A model generated the notes under the pieces. It was not told the origin of the DNA, did no database searches, and worked only from the letters and a program-made list of their open reading frames with translations. A stretch of DNA of 64,000 bases from Rhodohalobacter halophilus (GTDB lineage Bacteria; Bacteroidota; Rhodothermia; Balneolales; Balneolaceae), in contig NZ_MDWE01000042.1 of NCBI RefSeq assembly GCF_001715195.1, positions 16,788-80,787 on the forward strand, read 5' to 3'. This document shows positions 17,236 to 25,717 of the stretch, in pieces. The stretch's first letter is position 1. Each line of letters begins with the position of its first letter. Position numbers and translations under genes: made by a program.

Positions 17236-17265
17236 ACTTTCAATTTATATTGAAAGTATTGAAAG
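17236..17265. promoter_or_regulatory. Palindromic operator candidate upstream of menF
   Basis: Perfect 9-bp arms ACTTTCAAT/ATTGAAAGT (17236-17244 with 17249-17257) have a 4-base centre. A third half-site ATTGAAAG follows at 17258-17265. It ends 21 bases before the menF start, an ideal place for a repressor or an early transcript hairpin. No T run follows, so it is not a terminator. Confidence 0.5.
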
Positions 17266-17286
17266 ATGACGGACTGAAACATACAC

Positions 17287-18741
17287 ATGGATATAGATTT
17301 TTCAGATCACATTACTCCCACCGAGTTTATTGAAGCTCTTGACTCGCCTTCATTTACCGGGTTTTTGAAAGAGATAAAAGAATCCAAAAAGCCCATACTT
17401 TCAGTTACGCTGCCCATTGCAGCAATTGATCCATTAGCCGCTTTGGAGCTGAACAGTGAATACCGTCAGCAGTACTACTGGGACCATCCTGAAAACGACA
17501 TTGCCATAGCAGCCGCGGGATGTATCAGAGAGTTAAAATCGACGGGAAAAGATCGGTTTGGTGAAATTTCTGCGCAGACACGCTCCATGAAAAATCAAAT
17601 TGAAGCCTACACAGCCATTAAACACTCCATGGCCGGCCCACTCTTTTTAGGGGGCTACTCATTTTCCGATCACAATATTGGAAAAGTTTGGAAAAAATTT
17701 GGCGGGGCTCGTTTCGTCCTTCCCGAGTGGCTTATTGTAAAAAATGGCCAGCTACACCTGCTTACTCTTACTATAGATCGAAGAAATTGCTCTCCGGATG
17801 AAATTTATCAGGTTATCATCAGCCGTATCACAGATTTCCTAAACCTATCAGGCCGATTACAGGATAAACCACTCAAGGAACCTAAATCATCGTCCATTCT
17901 GTGTACACTTCAATCTCCGGAGGATAAACAGAAGTGGGTAAAAAAGGTTGATCGTGCCCGAAAGATGATCTCGGCAGAGAAGTTTGAAAAAATTGTACTG
18001 GCACGATCGGTGGATGTCGAATCCAAGCATAAGCCGGTGTTTACTCTATTGACTCATAAGCTTCGGCAAAAATATCCGGAGTGCTTCAATTTTATGATTC
18101 AGAAAGATGAAGAGACTGCATTTATAGGCGCTACTCCGGAACGGCTTGCATCGTTCAGAAATCAGGTCTTTATGACGGAAGGCCTGGCAGGAAGTACATC
18201 CAGAGGTAAAAGTGCCATAGAAGATGAAGTTCTTGCCAAAGATCTTCTTCAAAGCCGAAAAGACCGGGAAGAGCACCAGTTTGTAGTGAAAGCGATCCAG
18301 GAAAACCTGGAGCCTCTCAGTGAGAAAATTGAAAACCCGGAAATGCCTCAAATTAAAAAGCTGAAGAATGTTCAACACCTCTTCACACCTATTTCTGCAT
18401 CCATCAAAAAGGGAGTGCAGATTCATGATCTGATTCGCGAACTTCACCCAACTCCGGCGGTTGGCGGATTTCCACGGGAGGAGGCCGTTTCATACATTCA
18501 CGAAATTGAACAGATCGACAGAGGGTGGTACGCGGCACCGGTTGGCTGGTTTAACCTGAATGGATGCGGAGAATTTGCTGTTGCCATCCGAAGTGCACTG
18601 CTTCACCAAAACCGTGCAACACTCTATGCAGGATGTGGAATCGTAGCAGATTCCGACCCCGATAAAGAGTGGAATGAAACCCTTTTAAAGTTCCGGCCCA
18701 TGATGGAATCCCTAACAGGTTCACACGACTACCATGAATAG
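17287..18741 (+). CDS. menF: Isochorismate synthase
   Basis: Converts chorismate to isochorismate, the entry step to menaquinone. The 484-residue protein has the chorismate-binding domain in its C-terminal half: K-I-V-L-A-R-S-V, F-I-G-A-T-P-E-R-L-A, M-T-E-G-L-A-G-S-T-S-R-G, H-P-T-P-A-V-G-G-F-P-R and G-W-Y-A-A-P-V-G-W. Y-A-G-C-G-I-V-A-D-S-D-P and W-N-E-T-L-L-K occur near the end. The H-P-T-P-A-V-G-G motif and linkage to menD separate it from anthranilate or salicylate synthases. Its last eight bases overlap menD, indicating translational coupling. A palindrome just upstream may control the operon. Confidence 0.93.
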   Translation: MDIDFSDHITPTEFIEALDSPSFTGFLKEIKESKKPILSVTLPIAAIDPLAALELNSEYRQQYYWDHPENDIAIAAAGCIRELKSTGKDRFGEISAQTRSMKNQIEAYTAIKHSMAGPLFLGGYSFSDHNIGKVWKKFGGARFVLPEWLIVKNGQLHLLTLTIDRRNCSPDEIYQVIISRITDFLNLSGRLQDKPLKEPKSSSILCTLQSPEDKQKWVKKVDRARKMISAEKFEKIVLARSVDVESKHKPVFTLLTHKLRQKYPECFNFMIQKDEETAFIGATPERLASFRNQVFMTEGLAGSTSRGKSAIEDEVLAKDLLQSRKDREEHQFVVKAIQENLEPLSEKIENPEMPQIKKLKNVQHLFTPISASIKKGVQIHDLIRELHPTPAVGGFPREEAVSYIHEIEQIDRGWYAAPVGWFNLNGCGEFAVAIRSALLHQNRATLYAGCGIVADSDPDKEWNETLLKFRPMMESLTGSHDYHE

Positions 18742-20416
18742 TCACCTTCGATGGACAAGTGAATTTATCCACTCACTTTATCAGTCCGGAGTACGCCATG
18801 CAGTGATCTCTCCGGGATCTCGCTCCACTCCCCTCACCTTTGCTGCCGCCATACACGATGGGATTGAACAACAGATAGTGTTGGATGAACGCAGTGCCGC
18901 CTTTATTGCACTCGGCATTGGCAAGTCTACCGGTACCCCGGCAGTTCTGATCTGCACTTCTGGTACCGCTGCTGTGAACTATATGCCGGCCATCACAGAG
19001 GCGAAGGAATCGGGTGTACCATTGATCGTTTTAACTGCCGACCGCCCTCCGAACTTACGGGGCATCGGCAGCTCACAAACAGTAGATCAGATAAAACTTT
19101 ATGGCAATCAGACAGTCTTTTTTCATGAAGCCGGTGAACCCCGTTTTGAGGTGCCGGATCTTAGAAGACTTCGGTATTTGGCAAAGCAGGCCGTGAGTCA
19201 TGCAACTGAACAAGGCGGTGCAGTTCACATCAATTTCCCTTTTCGTAAACCGCTGGAACCGACAGTAGATGAAATTGAGACTGAAAAAACCCGCTTGGAT
19301 AAACACCTCTCATCAAAAACTGATCTCCAATTTCAGAAGGCACAACGAACCGTTTATCCGGGAGATAGTTTAAAAACGTTACTGTCAGAGTCGGTTCGCC
19401 CGTTAATCATTGCAGGACCGGCAGATCCGGCATACCGATTGTCTCAACAGCTTTCTGAGGTTGCTCAGCTAACGAATGCTCCCGTCATTGCTGAACCGGG
19501 AAGTGGAGTTAACGCAGGCAACCAGCAAATTCATCGATATGAACAGTTTCTGAGGTCATCTGAAATTAGAAATGATCTAAAACCTGACATCATACTCCGC
19601 TTCAGCGATCAGCCTTACACTAAATCGGTGCTGACGGCTTTGGAGGAGTGGAATGAGATTCCAACTTTTCACTTTACAGCACGAAATTCAGACCAGGATC
19701 ATACCCTGTCTGTGACTGATAAAATTATCCTCTCCCCGGTCGATCGGCTACATTTTGAGTCAACGGAACTCAACCCTGAAAAGAACTGGCTGAATCTATG
19801 GAAATCGTACGATCAGAAATCACAGAAAGAGTTAGAAAAGTCCATTAAAGCGGAAGGTAAACTAACCGATGGCCATCTTTTTCAAAAAATTGACCGGTCA
19901 CTGCCGAAAGCATGGAATATCATGCTCTCCAACTCATTCATACCCAGAGATATGGCGATGTTTGGTTCATCCGGGGAATTTCAGTTTGTCAACCGAGGGG
20001 CTGCCGGTATAGATGGGATCATCTCCACAGCCATCGGCATTTCGGCTTCAACAGAAAAACCGACCTGCTGCATAACCGGTGATCTAGCATTTTTACACGA
20101 TTCCAACGCCCTGTTAAGTATCAGGCAAGCTTCAGAGCCTTTTCTACTTGTTGTAGTGAACAACGGAGGCGGTAATATTTTTAACATGCTTCCGGTTTCT
20201 GACAACAGAGAGTATTTTGAAGAATGTTTTCTCACACCGCAAGCCGTTGATTTAGAACATCTGGCCAATGCGTATGGCATCCCCTATTCACTCATTGATT
20301 CTGTTCATCAACTGGACCGGTTCACACCAATTCGTGTGACAAAGCACAAAATTGTTGAGGTGCGAACTGACTCCAAAGCATCGATGAGAATGAGAAAAAC
20401 TCTCTGGGGAGTTTGA
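18734..20416 (+). CDS. menD: SEPHCHC synthase (2-succinyl-5-enolpyruvyl-6-hydroxy-3-cyclohexene-1-carboxylate synthase)
   Basis: Thiamine diphosphate enzyme that adds succinic semialdehyde from 2-oxoglutarate to isochorismate. The 560-residue protein has the N-terminal substrate motif S-P-G-S-R-S-T-P-L, the catalytic glutamate region L-D-E-R-S-A-A-F, and a C-terminal ThDP-binding domain with G-D-L-A-F-L-H-D-S-N-A-L-L and N-N-G-G-G-N-I-F-N-M-L-P. The length and order of domains match MenD. Second gene of the operon, overlapping menF by 8 bases and followed one base later by menH. Confidence 0.95.
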   Translation: MNSHLRWTSEFIHSLYQSGVRHAVISPGSRSTPLTFAAAIHDGIEQQIVLDERSAAFIALGIGKSTGTPAVLICTSGTAAVNYMPAITEAKESGVPLIVLTADRPPNLRGIGSSQTVDQIKLYGNQTVFFHEAGEPRFEVPDLRRLRYLAKQAVSHATEQGGAVHINFPFRKPLEPTVDEIETEKTRLDKHLSSKTDLQFQKAQRTVYPGDSLKTLLSESVRPLIIAGPADPAYRLSQQLSEVAQLTNAPVIAEPGSGVNAGNQQIHRYEQFLRSSEIRNDLKPDIILRFSDQPYTKSVLTALEEWNEIPTFHFTARNSDQDHTLSVTDKIILSPVDRLHFESTELNPEKNWLNLWKSYDQKSQKELEKSIKAEGKLTDGHLFQKIDRSLPKAWNIMLSNSFIPRDMAMFGSSGEFQFVNRGAAGIDGIISTAIGISASTEKPTCCITGDLAFLHDSNALLSIRQASEPFLLVVVNNGGGNIFNMLPVSDNREYFEECFLTPQAVDLEHLANAYGIPYSLIDSVHQLDRFTPIRVTKHKIVEVRTDSKASMRMRKTLWGV

Positions 20417-20417
20417 G

Positions 20418-21227
20418 ATGAAACTTTATGCTGAGGGAGTGGTTTACCACGCCGAAATACATCAAAATAATTCCAAGCTGCCTCATCTGATTTTATTTCA
20501 CGGTTTCATGGGATCGGGTCGAGCGTTTAGCAATATTCTTTCCGAGCTTAAGGCTTTTTGTAATCCTGTTACGATCGATCTGATTGGTCATGGCAAAACG
20601 ATAACACCCGATGATGTGAATCTTTTTTCCGCCGAACGTCAAACAGAACAGAGCAAGTCAATATTAGATCGTTTTCAGTTTAAAAATCTGTATGTGTACG
20701 GTTACAGTATGGGCGGACGGTTACTATTTCAGTTGCTGACCTCGATCCCCAGTTACTTTCGCGGTGCACTTATAGAAAGTTCACATTGCGGAATTGATGA
20801 TGAATCAACTCGAAAAGAGCGAGTGGAGGTTGACCAAAAACGGGCTTTAGAAATTGAACGTGATTTCGAAACATTCCTGGATAGATGGATGGGTATGCCA
20901 CTATTTCAATCCGAGGATCAAACCTCATCACTTCTGTATAGAAACATCATGGAAGATCAATCACCCCGGAATCTGGCCTACTCTCTGAAAGGATTCGGGG
21001 CCGGCGTGATGCCTCCGGTGTGTGAAAAGTTGCATCAACTGCGAGTACCTCTCTATCTTATGGCCGGTTCAAACGACCAGAAATACGTGGATCGGATGAC
21101 TGAAATATCAAAACTGAGTAGCCACTTTGAACTAATTGTTGCCGAAAATGCCGGACACCGGGTTCACGCCGATCGTCCCGACTTACTCATAAAATCTCTA
21201 AAAAAACTTATATCAACTCATGTCTGA
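20418..21227 (+). CDS. menH: SHCHC synthase, alpha/beta hydrolase (MenH)
   Basis: A 269-residue alpha/beta hydrolase. L-F-H-G-F-M-G-S-G is the oxyanion region, G-Y-S-M-G-G-R the nucleophile elbow, and A-G-H-R-V-H the catalytic histidine motif. Position between menD and menB identifies it as MenH, which eliminates pyruvate from SEPHCHC to give SHCHC. By sequence alone it would only be called a hydrolase. The start lies one base after the menD stop and the end overlaps menB by 8 bases, so the four men genes are one transcript. Confidence 0.88.
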   Translation: MKLYAEGVVYHAEIHQNNSKLPHLILFHGFMGSGRAFSNILSELKAFCNPVTIDLIGHGKTITPDDVNLFSAERQTEQSKSILDRFQFKNLYVYGYSMGGRLLFQLLTSIPSYFRGALIESSHCGIDDESTRKERVEVDQKRALEIERDFETFLDRWMGMPLFQSEDQTSSLLYRNIMEDQSPRNLAYSLKGFGAGVMPPVCEKLHQLRVPLYLMAGSNDQKYVDRMTEISKLSSHFELIVAENAGHRVHADRPDLLIKSLKKLISTHV

Positions 21228-22059
21228 CTGGAAAACTGTAAAAGAGTACGAAGATATTACGTATCGAAAACGAGACGGTGTGGCCCGAATCGCATTCAAT
21301 CGGCCGGAAGTTCGCAATGCATTTCGCCCACAAACCCTTTTTGAACTGGAAGAGGCGCTGATTGATGCCCGGGAAGATACTTCGATCGGAGTCATTCTGC
21401 TATCGGGCGAAGGCCCTTCAAAAAAAGATGGCGGCTGGGCTTTCTGTTCAGGCGGAGATCAGAAAGTGCGTGGCAAGCGTGGCTATCAAGGTGGTGACGG
21501 TGTGCAAAGACTCAATGTCCTCGATATTCAGCGCATCATCCGATTCATGAGTAAAGTCGTTATTTGTGTGGTACCCGGCTGGGCTGTGGGCGGCGGACAC
21601 AGTCTTCATGTGGTTTGTGATCTGACACTCGCCAGTAAAGAGCATGCCGTTTTTAAACAGACCGATGCCGATGTTGCCAGTTTTGACGGTGGATTTGGTT
21701 CGGCACTGCTTGCACGTCAGGTGGGTCAAAAACGCGCGCGCGAAATTTTCTTCCTTGGCCGTGACTACTCCGCTCAGGAAGCGTATGAAATGGGTATGGT
21801 AAACGAAGTTGTTCCGCATGAAAAACTAGAAGAGACCGCATTTGAATGGGCTCAGGAGATCTTAGGGAAAAGCCCGACTGCCATTCGTATGATTAAATTT
21901 GCCTTCAACCTGGTGGATGACGGTATGGTTGGCCAGCAGGTATTTTCGGGTGAAGCCACACGCCTGGCCTACATGACCGACGAGGCTGAAGAGGGACGAA
22001 ATGCTTTTCTTGAAAAGCGAAAACCTAATTTTAAGAAATTCCCCTGGTTGAGTTTATAG
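21220..22059 (+). CDS. menB: 1,4-dihydroxy-2-naphthoyl-CoA synthase
   Basis: Crotonase-fold enzyme that cyclises o-succinylbenzoyl-CoA to DHNA-CoA. The 279-residue protein has F-N-R-P-E-V-R-N-A-F, the oxyanion motif F-C-S-G-G-D-Q, G-W-A-V-G-G-G-H-S-L-H and D-V-A-S-F-D-G-G-F-G. The MenB-specific C-terminal tail ends in R-K-P-N-F-K-K-F-P-W. It is the last gene of menF-D-H-B; menC and menE, needed between MenH and MenB, are not in the window, so the pathway is split on the chromosome. It is convergent with mutL. Confidence 0.95.
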   Translation: MSDWKTVKEYEDITYRKRDGVARIAFNRPEVRNAFRPQTLFELEEALIDAREDTSIGVILLSGEGPSKKDGGWAFCSGGDQKVRGKRGYQGGDGVQRLNVLDIQRIIRFMSKVVICVVPGWAVGGGHSLHVVCDLTLASKEHAVFKQTDADVASFDGGFGSALLARQVGQKRAREIFFLGRDYSAQEAYEMGMVNEVVPHEKLEETAFEWAQEILGKSPTAIRMIKFAFNLVDDGMVGQQVFSGEATRLAYMTDEAEEGRNAFLEKRKPNFKKFPWLSL

Positions 22060-22092
22060 CTTGGATTTTCTTAAAGTCGTCAGACGAGGGGA

Positions 22093-23934
22093 TTACCGAA
22101 ATCTTCGCATAATTTCATCCATCGACATGTAGATGAGTGTCGGCTTTTGCAGCGGATCCTGGTAGGGCTCTTCACACGCAAAAAGCTGATCAATCAGCAT
22201 CTCCATCTCCTCCTGAGTGAGGCGTTTTCCTCGCGGAATTGCGGTACGCGATGCAAAAGCGATCGCTACTTTTTCTCTGGCTTCCAGCTTCAATTGCTTG
22301 TCCAGATCGCGATATTGATGAAGCATATCTCTCAGAACTTGCCGTTCATCCCCGATATCAATATCGGCCGGTACACCATTGATCATGGCTGTGTTTCCGC
22401 TGAGCAGATCAATACTAAATCCCATTCGCTGTATAATTGGCAATAACTCCTTCAATAAGGAAAACTCCGTGGCACTCAGCTCTATCGTTCGAGCAAACAG
22501 AAGCTGCTGAGTGAACGGCAATGATTCTTCGGTTGCACTCAAGGTATTTTCGTAAATAATTCGTTTGTGTGCCGCATGCTGATCAATTACCGTCAAACCG
22601 GTACGGGTTTGGGTGAGGATATAGCGGTTATGTAGCTGCCAGAATGTTTTATCCCGGCTGTTCTCATTCTGCTTTGTTCTCTCTGATTGATCATCAGCTT
22701 GATCGCTTTGTGCCGATGCGTCGCCGTAGAGCTGTTCTGCACTTTCATTGCCATCCAATCCGGCTCTCTCCCTAAAGTTGATCCTTGACGGGAACTGAAC
22801 CGGTTCCGATTGACTGCTTCGATTCTGAAACTGACCGCCTGAAGAACCGCCCGGACTCACCTGATCAAAACTGAGGTCAAAATCGGAATTCATGAAGTCT
22901 GAATTACCAACATCCGGCACTACAAAGTGTTCATTAAGTGCCTTTTTTACGACCGATCGAGCCAGCTGAATAATACTTCGCTCATCATCAAATTTTACCT
23001 CCATCTTTGCAGGATGAACATTTACATCAACCTGACCGGGGTCTATCTCAAGAAATATTGCGTAAAACGGATACTCATTCTGCTTTGTCCACGCATCATA
23101 CAAACTTAATATTACATAACTTAGATAGCGATGCTGGAATGGCCGACCGTTCACAAAAAGAAACTGTTCTCCCCGAGATTTTTTAGCCAATTTTGGATCT
23201 GCAAGTACACCACGAATTTTCACGTAGCTGGTCTCTTCACTGAACGGAATAAGACTGGCTCGATACTGCTTTCCAAAAATATCGGCCACCCGCTGCTCGA
23301 GCTCCTGTTTGGGCAGATGGTAAATTCTATCCCCATCGGCATGCAGTTCAAACTCAATCTCTGTGTTTGCCAGTGCAATATTCTGGAAGGTTCTGATTAT
23401 GTGTTTCAGTTCCGTGGCATCCGTTTTTAAAAACTGACGGCGGGCAGGCACATTGTAAAACAAGTTTCGGATAGCTACAGATGTCCCGTCATCGGTGGCA
23501 ACGGGTTCAAAACGTTTCTCCTCTCCTCCCCAGATTTCAAGCAGAATACCGGAATCATCTTCTACCCGTTTGGTTTTCATCTCAACCTGCGAGATGGATG
23601 CTATGGATGCCATCGCTTCACCTCGAAAACCCATAGTCCGAATTCGAAACAGATCATCTACCGACTGAATTTTTGATGTGGCATGGCGTTCAAAACAAAG
23701 CCTTGCATCTTCAGCCGACATTCCACAGCCGTTATCTATCACTTGAATGAGAGTTCGCCCGGCCTGCATAACGATCAGCTTTATTCGGTCGGCTCCGGCA
23801 TCAACGGCGTTATCGAGAAGTTCTTTGGCTACGGAAGCGGGTCTTTGAATTACCTCACCCGCGGCAATTTTGTTGGAAAGCTCGGGGGGCATGGTTCGAA
23901 TAATAGATTGCCCCGTTTCTCCGGTTTGATTCAA
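22093..23934 (-). CDS. mutL: DNA mismatch repair protein MutL
   Basis: A 613-residue GHKL ATPase that couples MutS mismatch recognition to strand processing. N-terminal motifs are intact: A-G-E-V-I-Q-R-P, K-E-L-L-D-N-A-V-D-A-G-A, D-N-G-C-G-M and T-M-G-F-R-G-E-A-M-A-S-I. An acidic, Gln/Ser-rich linker spans about residues 335-420. In the C-terminal domain the endonuclease motif reads D-Q-H-A-A-H-K with Lys where Glu is expected, the A-C-R motif is A-S-R, and the C-P-H-G-R-P position reads D-P-L-Q-K-P. It therefore probably lacks nicking activity. The TTG at 23934 was kept because the first ATG (23892) would remove the conserved I-I-R-T-M strand. Confidence 0.93.
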   Translation of the reverse strand: MNQTGETGQSIIRTMPPELSNKIAAGEVIQRPASVAKELLDNAVDAGADRIKLIVMQAGRTLIQVIDNGCGMSAEDARLCFERHATSKIQSVDDLFRIRTMGFRGEAMASIASISQVEMKTKRVEDDSGILLEIWGGEEKRFEPVATDDGTSVAIRNLFYNVPARRQFLKTDATELKHIIRTFQNIALANTEIEFELHADGDRIYHLPKQELEQRVADIFGKQYRASLIPFSEETSYVKIRGVLADPKLAKKSRGEQFLFVNGRPFQHRYLSYVILSLYDAWTKQNEYPFYAIFLEIDPGQVDVNVHPAKMEVKFDDERSIIQLARSVVKKALNEHFVVPDVGNSDFMNSDFDLSFDQVSPGGSSGGQFQNRSSQSEPVQFPSRINFRERAGLDGNESAEQLYGDASAQSDQADDQSERTKQNENSRDKTFWQLHNRYILTQTRTGLTVIDQHAAHKRIIYENTLSATEESLPFTQQLLFARTIELSATEFSLLKELLPIIQRMGFSIDLLSGNTAMINGVPADIDIGDERQVLRDMLHQYRDLDKQLKLEAREKVAIAFASRTAIPRGKRLTQEEMEMLIDQLFACEEPYQDPLQKPTLIYMSMDEIMRRFR

Positions 23935-23965
23935 CAGCTTATTCTTGAGTAGTTAGTTTTCTATT

Positions 23966-24181
23966 TCAGAGAATTGACATCAGGAAAATTACAGCGGCCA
24001 GCGCCACAGCATAAATCACAATGCGAAGATTCTGGCTCTTTTCGCGCCGTTGTCGGCTCAGGCTACGGGTTTTTATCTGAATCCGTTTTTTGCGTTTCTC
24101 TTCCTCTTCCGGATTGTAGTACCGAAGCGGAATTTCAAATTTTTTGGGCTTTACTCTGCGCCCCATCATGGGTCTGATCAT
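23966..24181 (-). CDS. Small basic single-pass membrane protein, unknown
   Basis: A 71-residue protein with a highly charged N-terminal part (E-E-E-E-K-R-K-K-R, R-Q-R-R-E-K) and one C-terminal hydrophobic helix (about residues 53-70). It is thus a tail-anchored or type II topology candidate. The segment K-F-E-I-P-L-R-Y-Y-N-P-E looks conserved-like, but I do not recognise a family. It sits 31 bases upstream of mutL on the same strand and may be co-transcribed. Start could also be either of two inner ATGs at 24169 and 24166. Confidence 0.55.
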   Translation of the reverse strand: MIRPMMGRRVKPKKFEIPLRYYNPEEEEKRKKRIQIKTRSLSRQRREKSQNLRIVIYAVALAAVIFLMSIL

Positions 24182-24310
24182 AGGTATACTCCATTCTTTA
24201 GCCTGTTAACGATCAAAATCGCGCTGTCGTGTAAAGATACAATTTGAAGGGAGAAATGTGCAGTTTTTTCTTGTCTATCCCGATTTTTTCAATCTGGCAT
24301 TTTCAGTCCA

Positions 24311-24826
24311 TCAAAGGACTCTGCGGGTTCCTATATACCGCCCGGCCCAATACGGTTCAGCCAAATTAGAGATCATGACGCCGTTTGAGACCGAAGCGTG
24401 CAAAAAATTCCCCTCTTCCATTGCAATGCCAACATGCAGCACATTTCGACCGGTTCTGAAAAAAATCAGGTCACCGGGGCGAATGCTTTCCCGGCGTACT
24501 CCGGATCCGGTGCCCAGTTGCTCCCTCGTATTTCTTGGGAGATCTTCACCAAAAAAGTCGCGGTAAACAACTTGTGTAAATGCAGAGCAGTCAATTCCGT
24601 TGATGCCCGTTCCCCCTAATCTGTAGGGTGTCCCCTCCCACTCTCTGTGAGCACTGTGAAGTTGATTCACAACACGATCGAACGATGAAACAGAAGCTGT
24701 TATCGGCCTTGAAGCCGGGGGCTCTTCATCCGGTGCAGATGTAAGAGCACCGTCGCGGGGAACCACACCACAGGCGTTCAGCATCAGAAACAGGAGTAAC
24801 AAAAGAGGCAATCGATTTGATGACAT
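24311..24826 (-). CDS. NlpC/P60 family lipoprotein (C40 peptidase)
   Basis: A 171-residue lipoprotein with signal and lipobox L-N-A-C (Cys about residue 19). A compact NlpC/P60 domain follows: catalytic cysteine in G-I-D-C-S-A-F, then R-P-G-D-L-I-F-F, histidine in N-V-L-H-V-G-I and a third polar residue in N-F-L-H-A-S. These enzymes cut D-gamma-glutamyl-meso-DAP bonds in stem peptides. The ATG at 24826 is preferred over a GTG six codons upstream. It resembles the E. coli Spr/MepS arrangement and probably acts in the periplasm on peptidoglycan. The gene is divergent from pdxJ by about 70 bases. Confidence 0.88.
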   Translation of the reverse strand: MSSNRLPLLLLLFLMLNACGVVPRDGALTSAPDEEPPASRPITASVSSFDRVVNQLHSAHREWEGTPYRLGGTGINGIDCSAFTQVVYRDFFGEDLPRNTREQLGTGSGVRRESIRPGDLIFFRTGRNVLHVGIAMEEGNFLHASVSNGVMISNLAEPYWAGRYIGTRRVL

Positions 24827-24898
24827 GTTGGCTTTCCGGTTCACAATTGGTAATGGGATGTTGTATCTTTGAGCAAAACGAAAGTAACATACAAAACC

Positions 24899-25630
24899 AT
24901 GAAATTACTTGTAAATATCGATCATGTGGCAACACTTCGCAATGCCCGCGGTGAAGGTTATCCCGATCCGGTCGATGCTGCAACAGTTTGTGAAAATGCC
25001 GGAGCTGCGGGAATCGTTTTTCACCTGAGGGGTGATCGCCGCCACATTCGCGATGAGGATGTCTACCGATTAAAAAACTCCGTGAAAGGTCTGCTCGATT
25101 TCGAGATGGCTGCCACAGACGAGATGATTAAAATTTGCAAAGAGATCCAACCGGAACTCTGCACGCTTGTTCCCGAAGGCCGCGAAGAGCTCACGACCGA
25201 GGGCGGACTGAACATGAAAAAAGTATATGATGACTTTGAAAACCGGGTATTTCCGAAGTTTGAAGGAACCGGTATCAAGATGAGTCTCTTTCTGGATCCA
25301 AACCCGGAAGATATCAAACTGGCACACAAACTGGGTGCCGATGTCATTGAGCTTCATACCGGCGTTTATGCAAATGCCGTAACGGTCACCGAACGAGAAA
25401 AAGAGTTATCCCGACTGAAGAAAGGCGCTGAACTGATTCATGAACTTGGCATGACCGTGAACGCGGGACATGGATTAAACCTCAATAATTTGGGTGAATT
25501 GATCCGGGAAGTCCCCTATTTGCAGGATATCAGTATTGGCCACGCGCTCATCTCAAAATCTGTTTTCTGGGGATTGGATCGCACGGTGAAAGAGTATCTG
25601 AAAATCATGGATGAAGCCAATGAGAAATAA
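24899..25630 (+). CDS. pdxJ: Pyridoxine 5'-phosphate synthase
   Basis: Condenses 1-deoxyxylulose-5-phosphate with 3-amino-2-oxopropyl phosphate to pyridoxine phosphate in the DXP-dependent vitamin B6 route. The 243-residue TIM barrel has V-N-I-D-H-V-A-T-L-R-N-A-R at the start, H-L-R-G-D-R-R-H-I, T-L-V-P-E-G-R-E-E, I-E-L-H-T-G-V-Y and N-A-G-H-G-L-N, all hallmark segments. The ATG at 24899 gives the standard M-K-L-L-V-N-I-D-H start; a TTG ten codons upstream is unlikely. A hairpin with a T run follows before era. Confidence 0.95.
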   Translation: MKLLVNIDHVATLRNARGEGYPDPVDAATVCENAGAAGIVFHLRGDRRHIRDEDVYRLKNSVKGLLDFEMAATDEMIKICKEIQPELCTLVPEGREELTTEGGLNMKKVYDDFENRVFPKFEGTGIKMSLFLDPNPEDIKLAHKLGADVIELHTGVYANAVTVTEREKELSRLKKGAELIHELGMTVNAGHGLNLNNLGELIREVPYLQDISIGHALISKSVFWGLDRTVKEYLKIMDEANEK

Positions 25631-25660
25631 CTTCAATGTAACTGCAGTATAAATTTTTCA

Positions 25661-25696
25661 ACACCCCCAATTCCCTCTCAAGAGGGGACTTTTTTT
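25661..25696 (+). terminator. Terminator built from a dispersed repeat
   Basis: A 7-bp stem (25671-25677 with 25682-25688, one G:T) with a TCAA loop, then C and seven T. The block from 25662 (ACACCCCCAATTCCC...) looks like the short CCCTCTCAAGAGGGG repeat scattered through many Bacteroidetes-like genomes, here serving as the pdxJ terminator. Confidence 0.7.
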
Positions 25697-25717
25697 ACAA
25701 TTACTAAATAGATTAAT

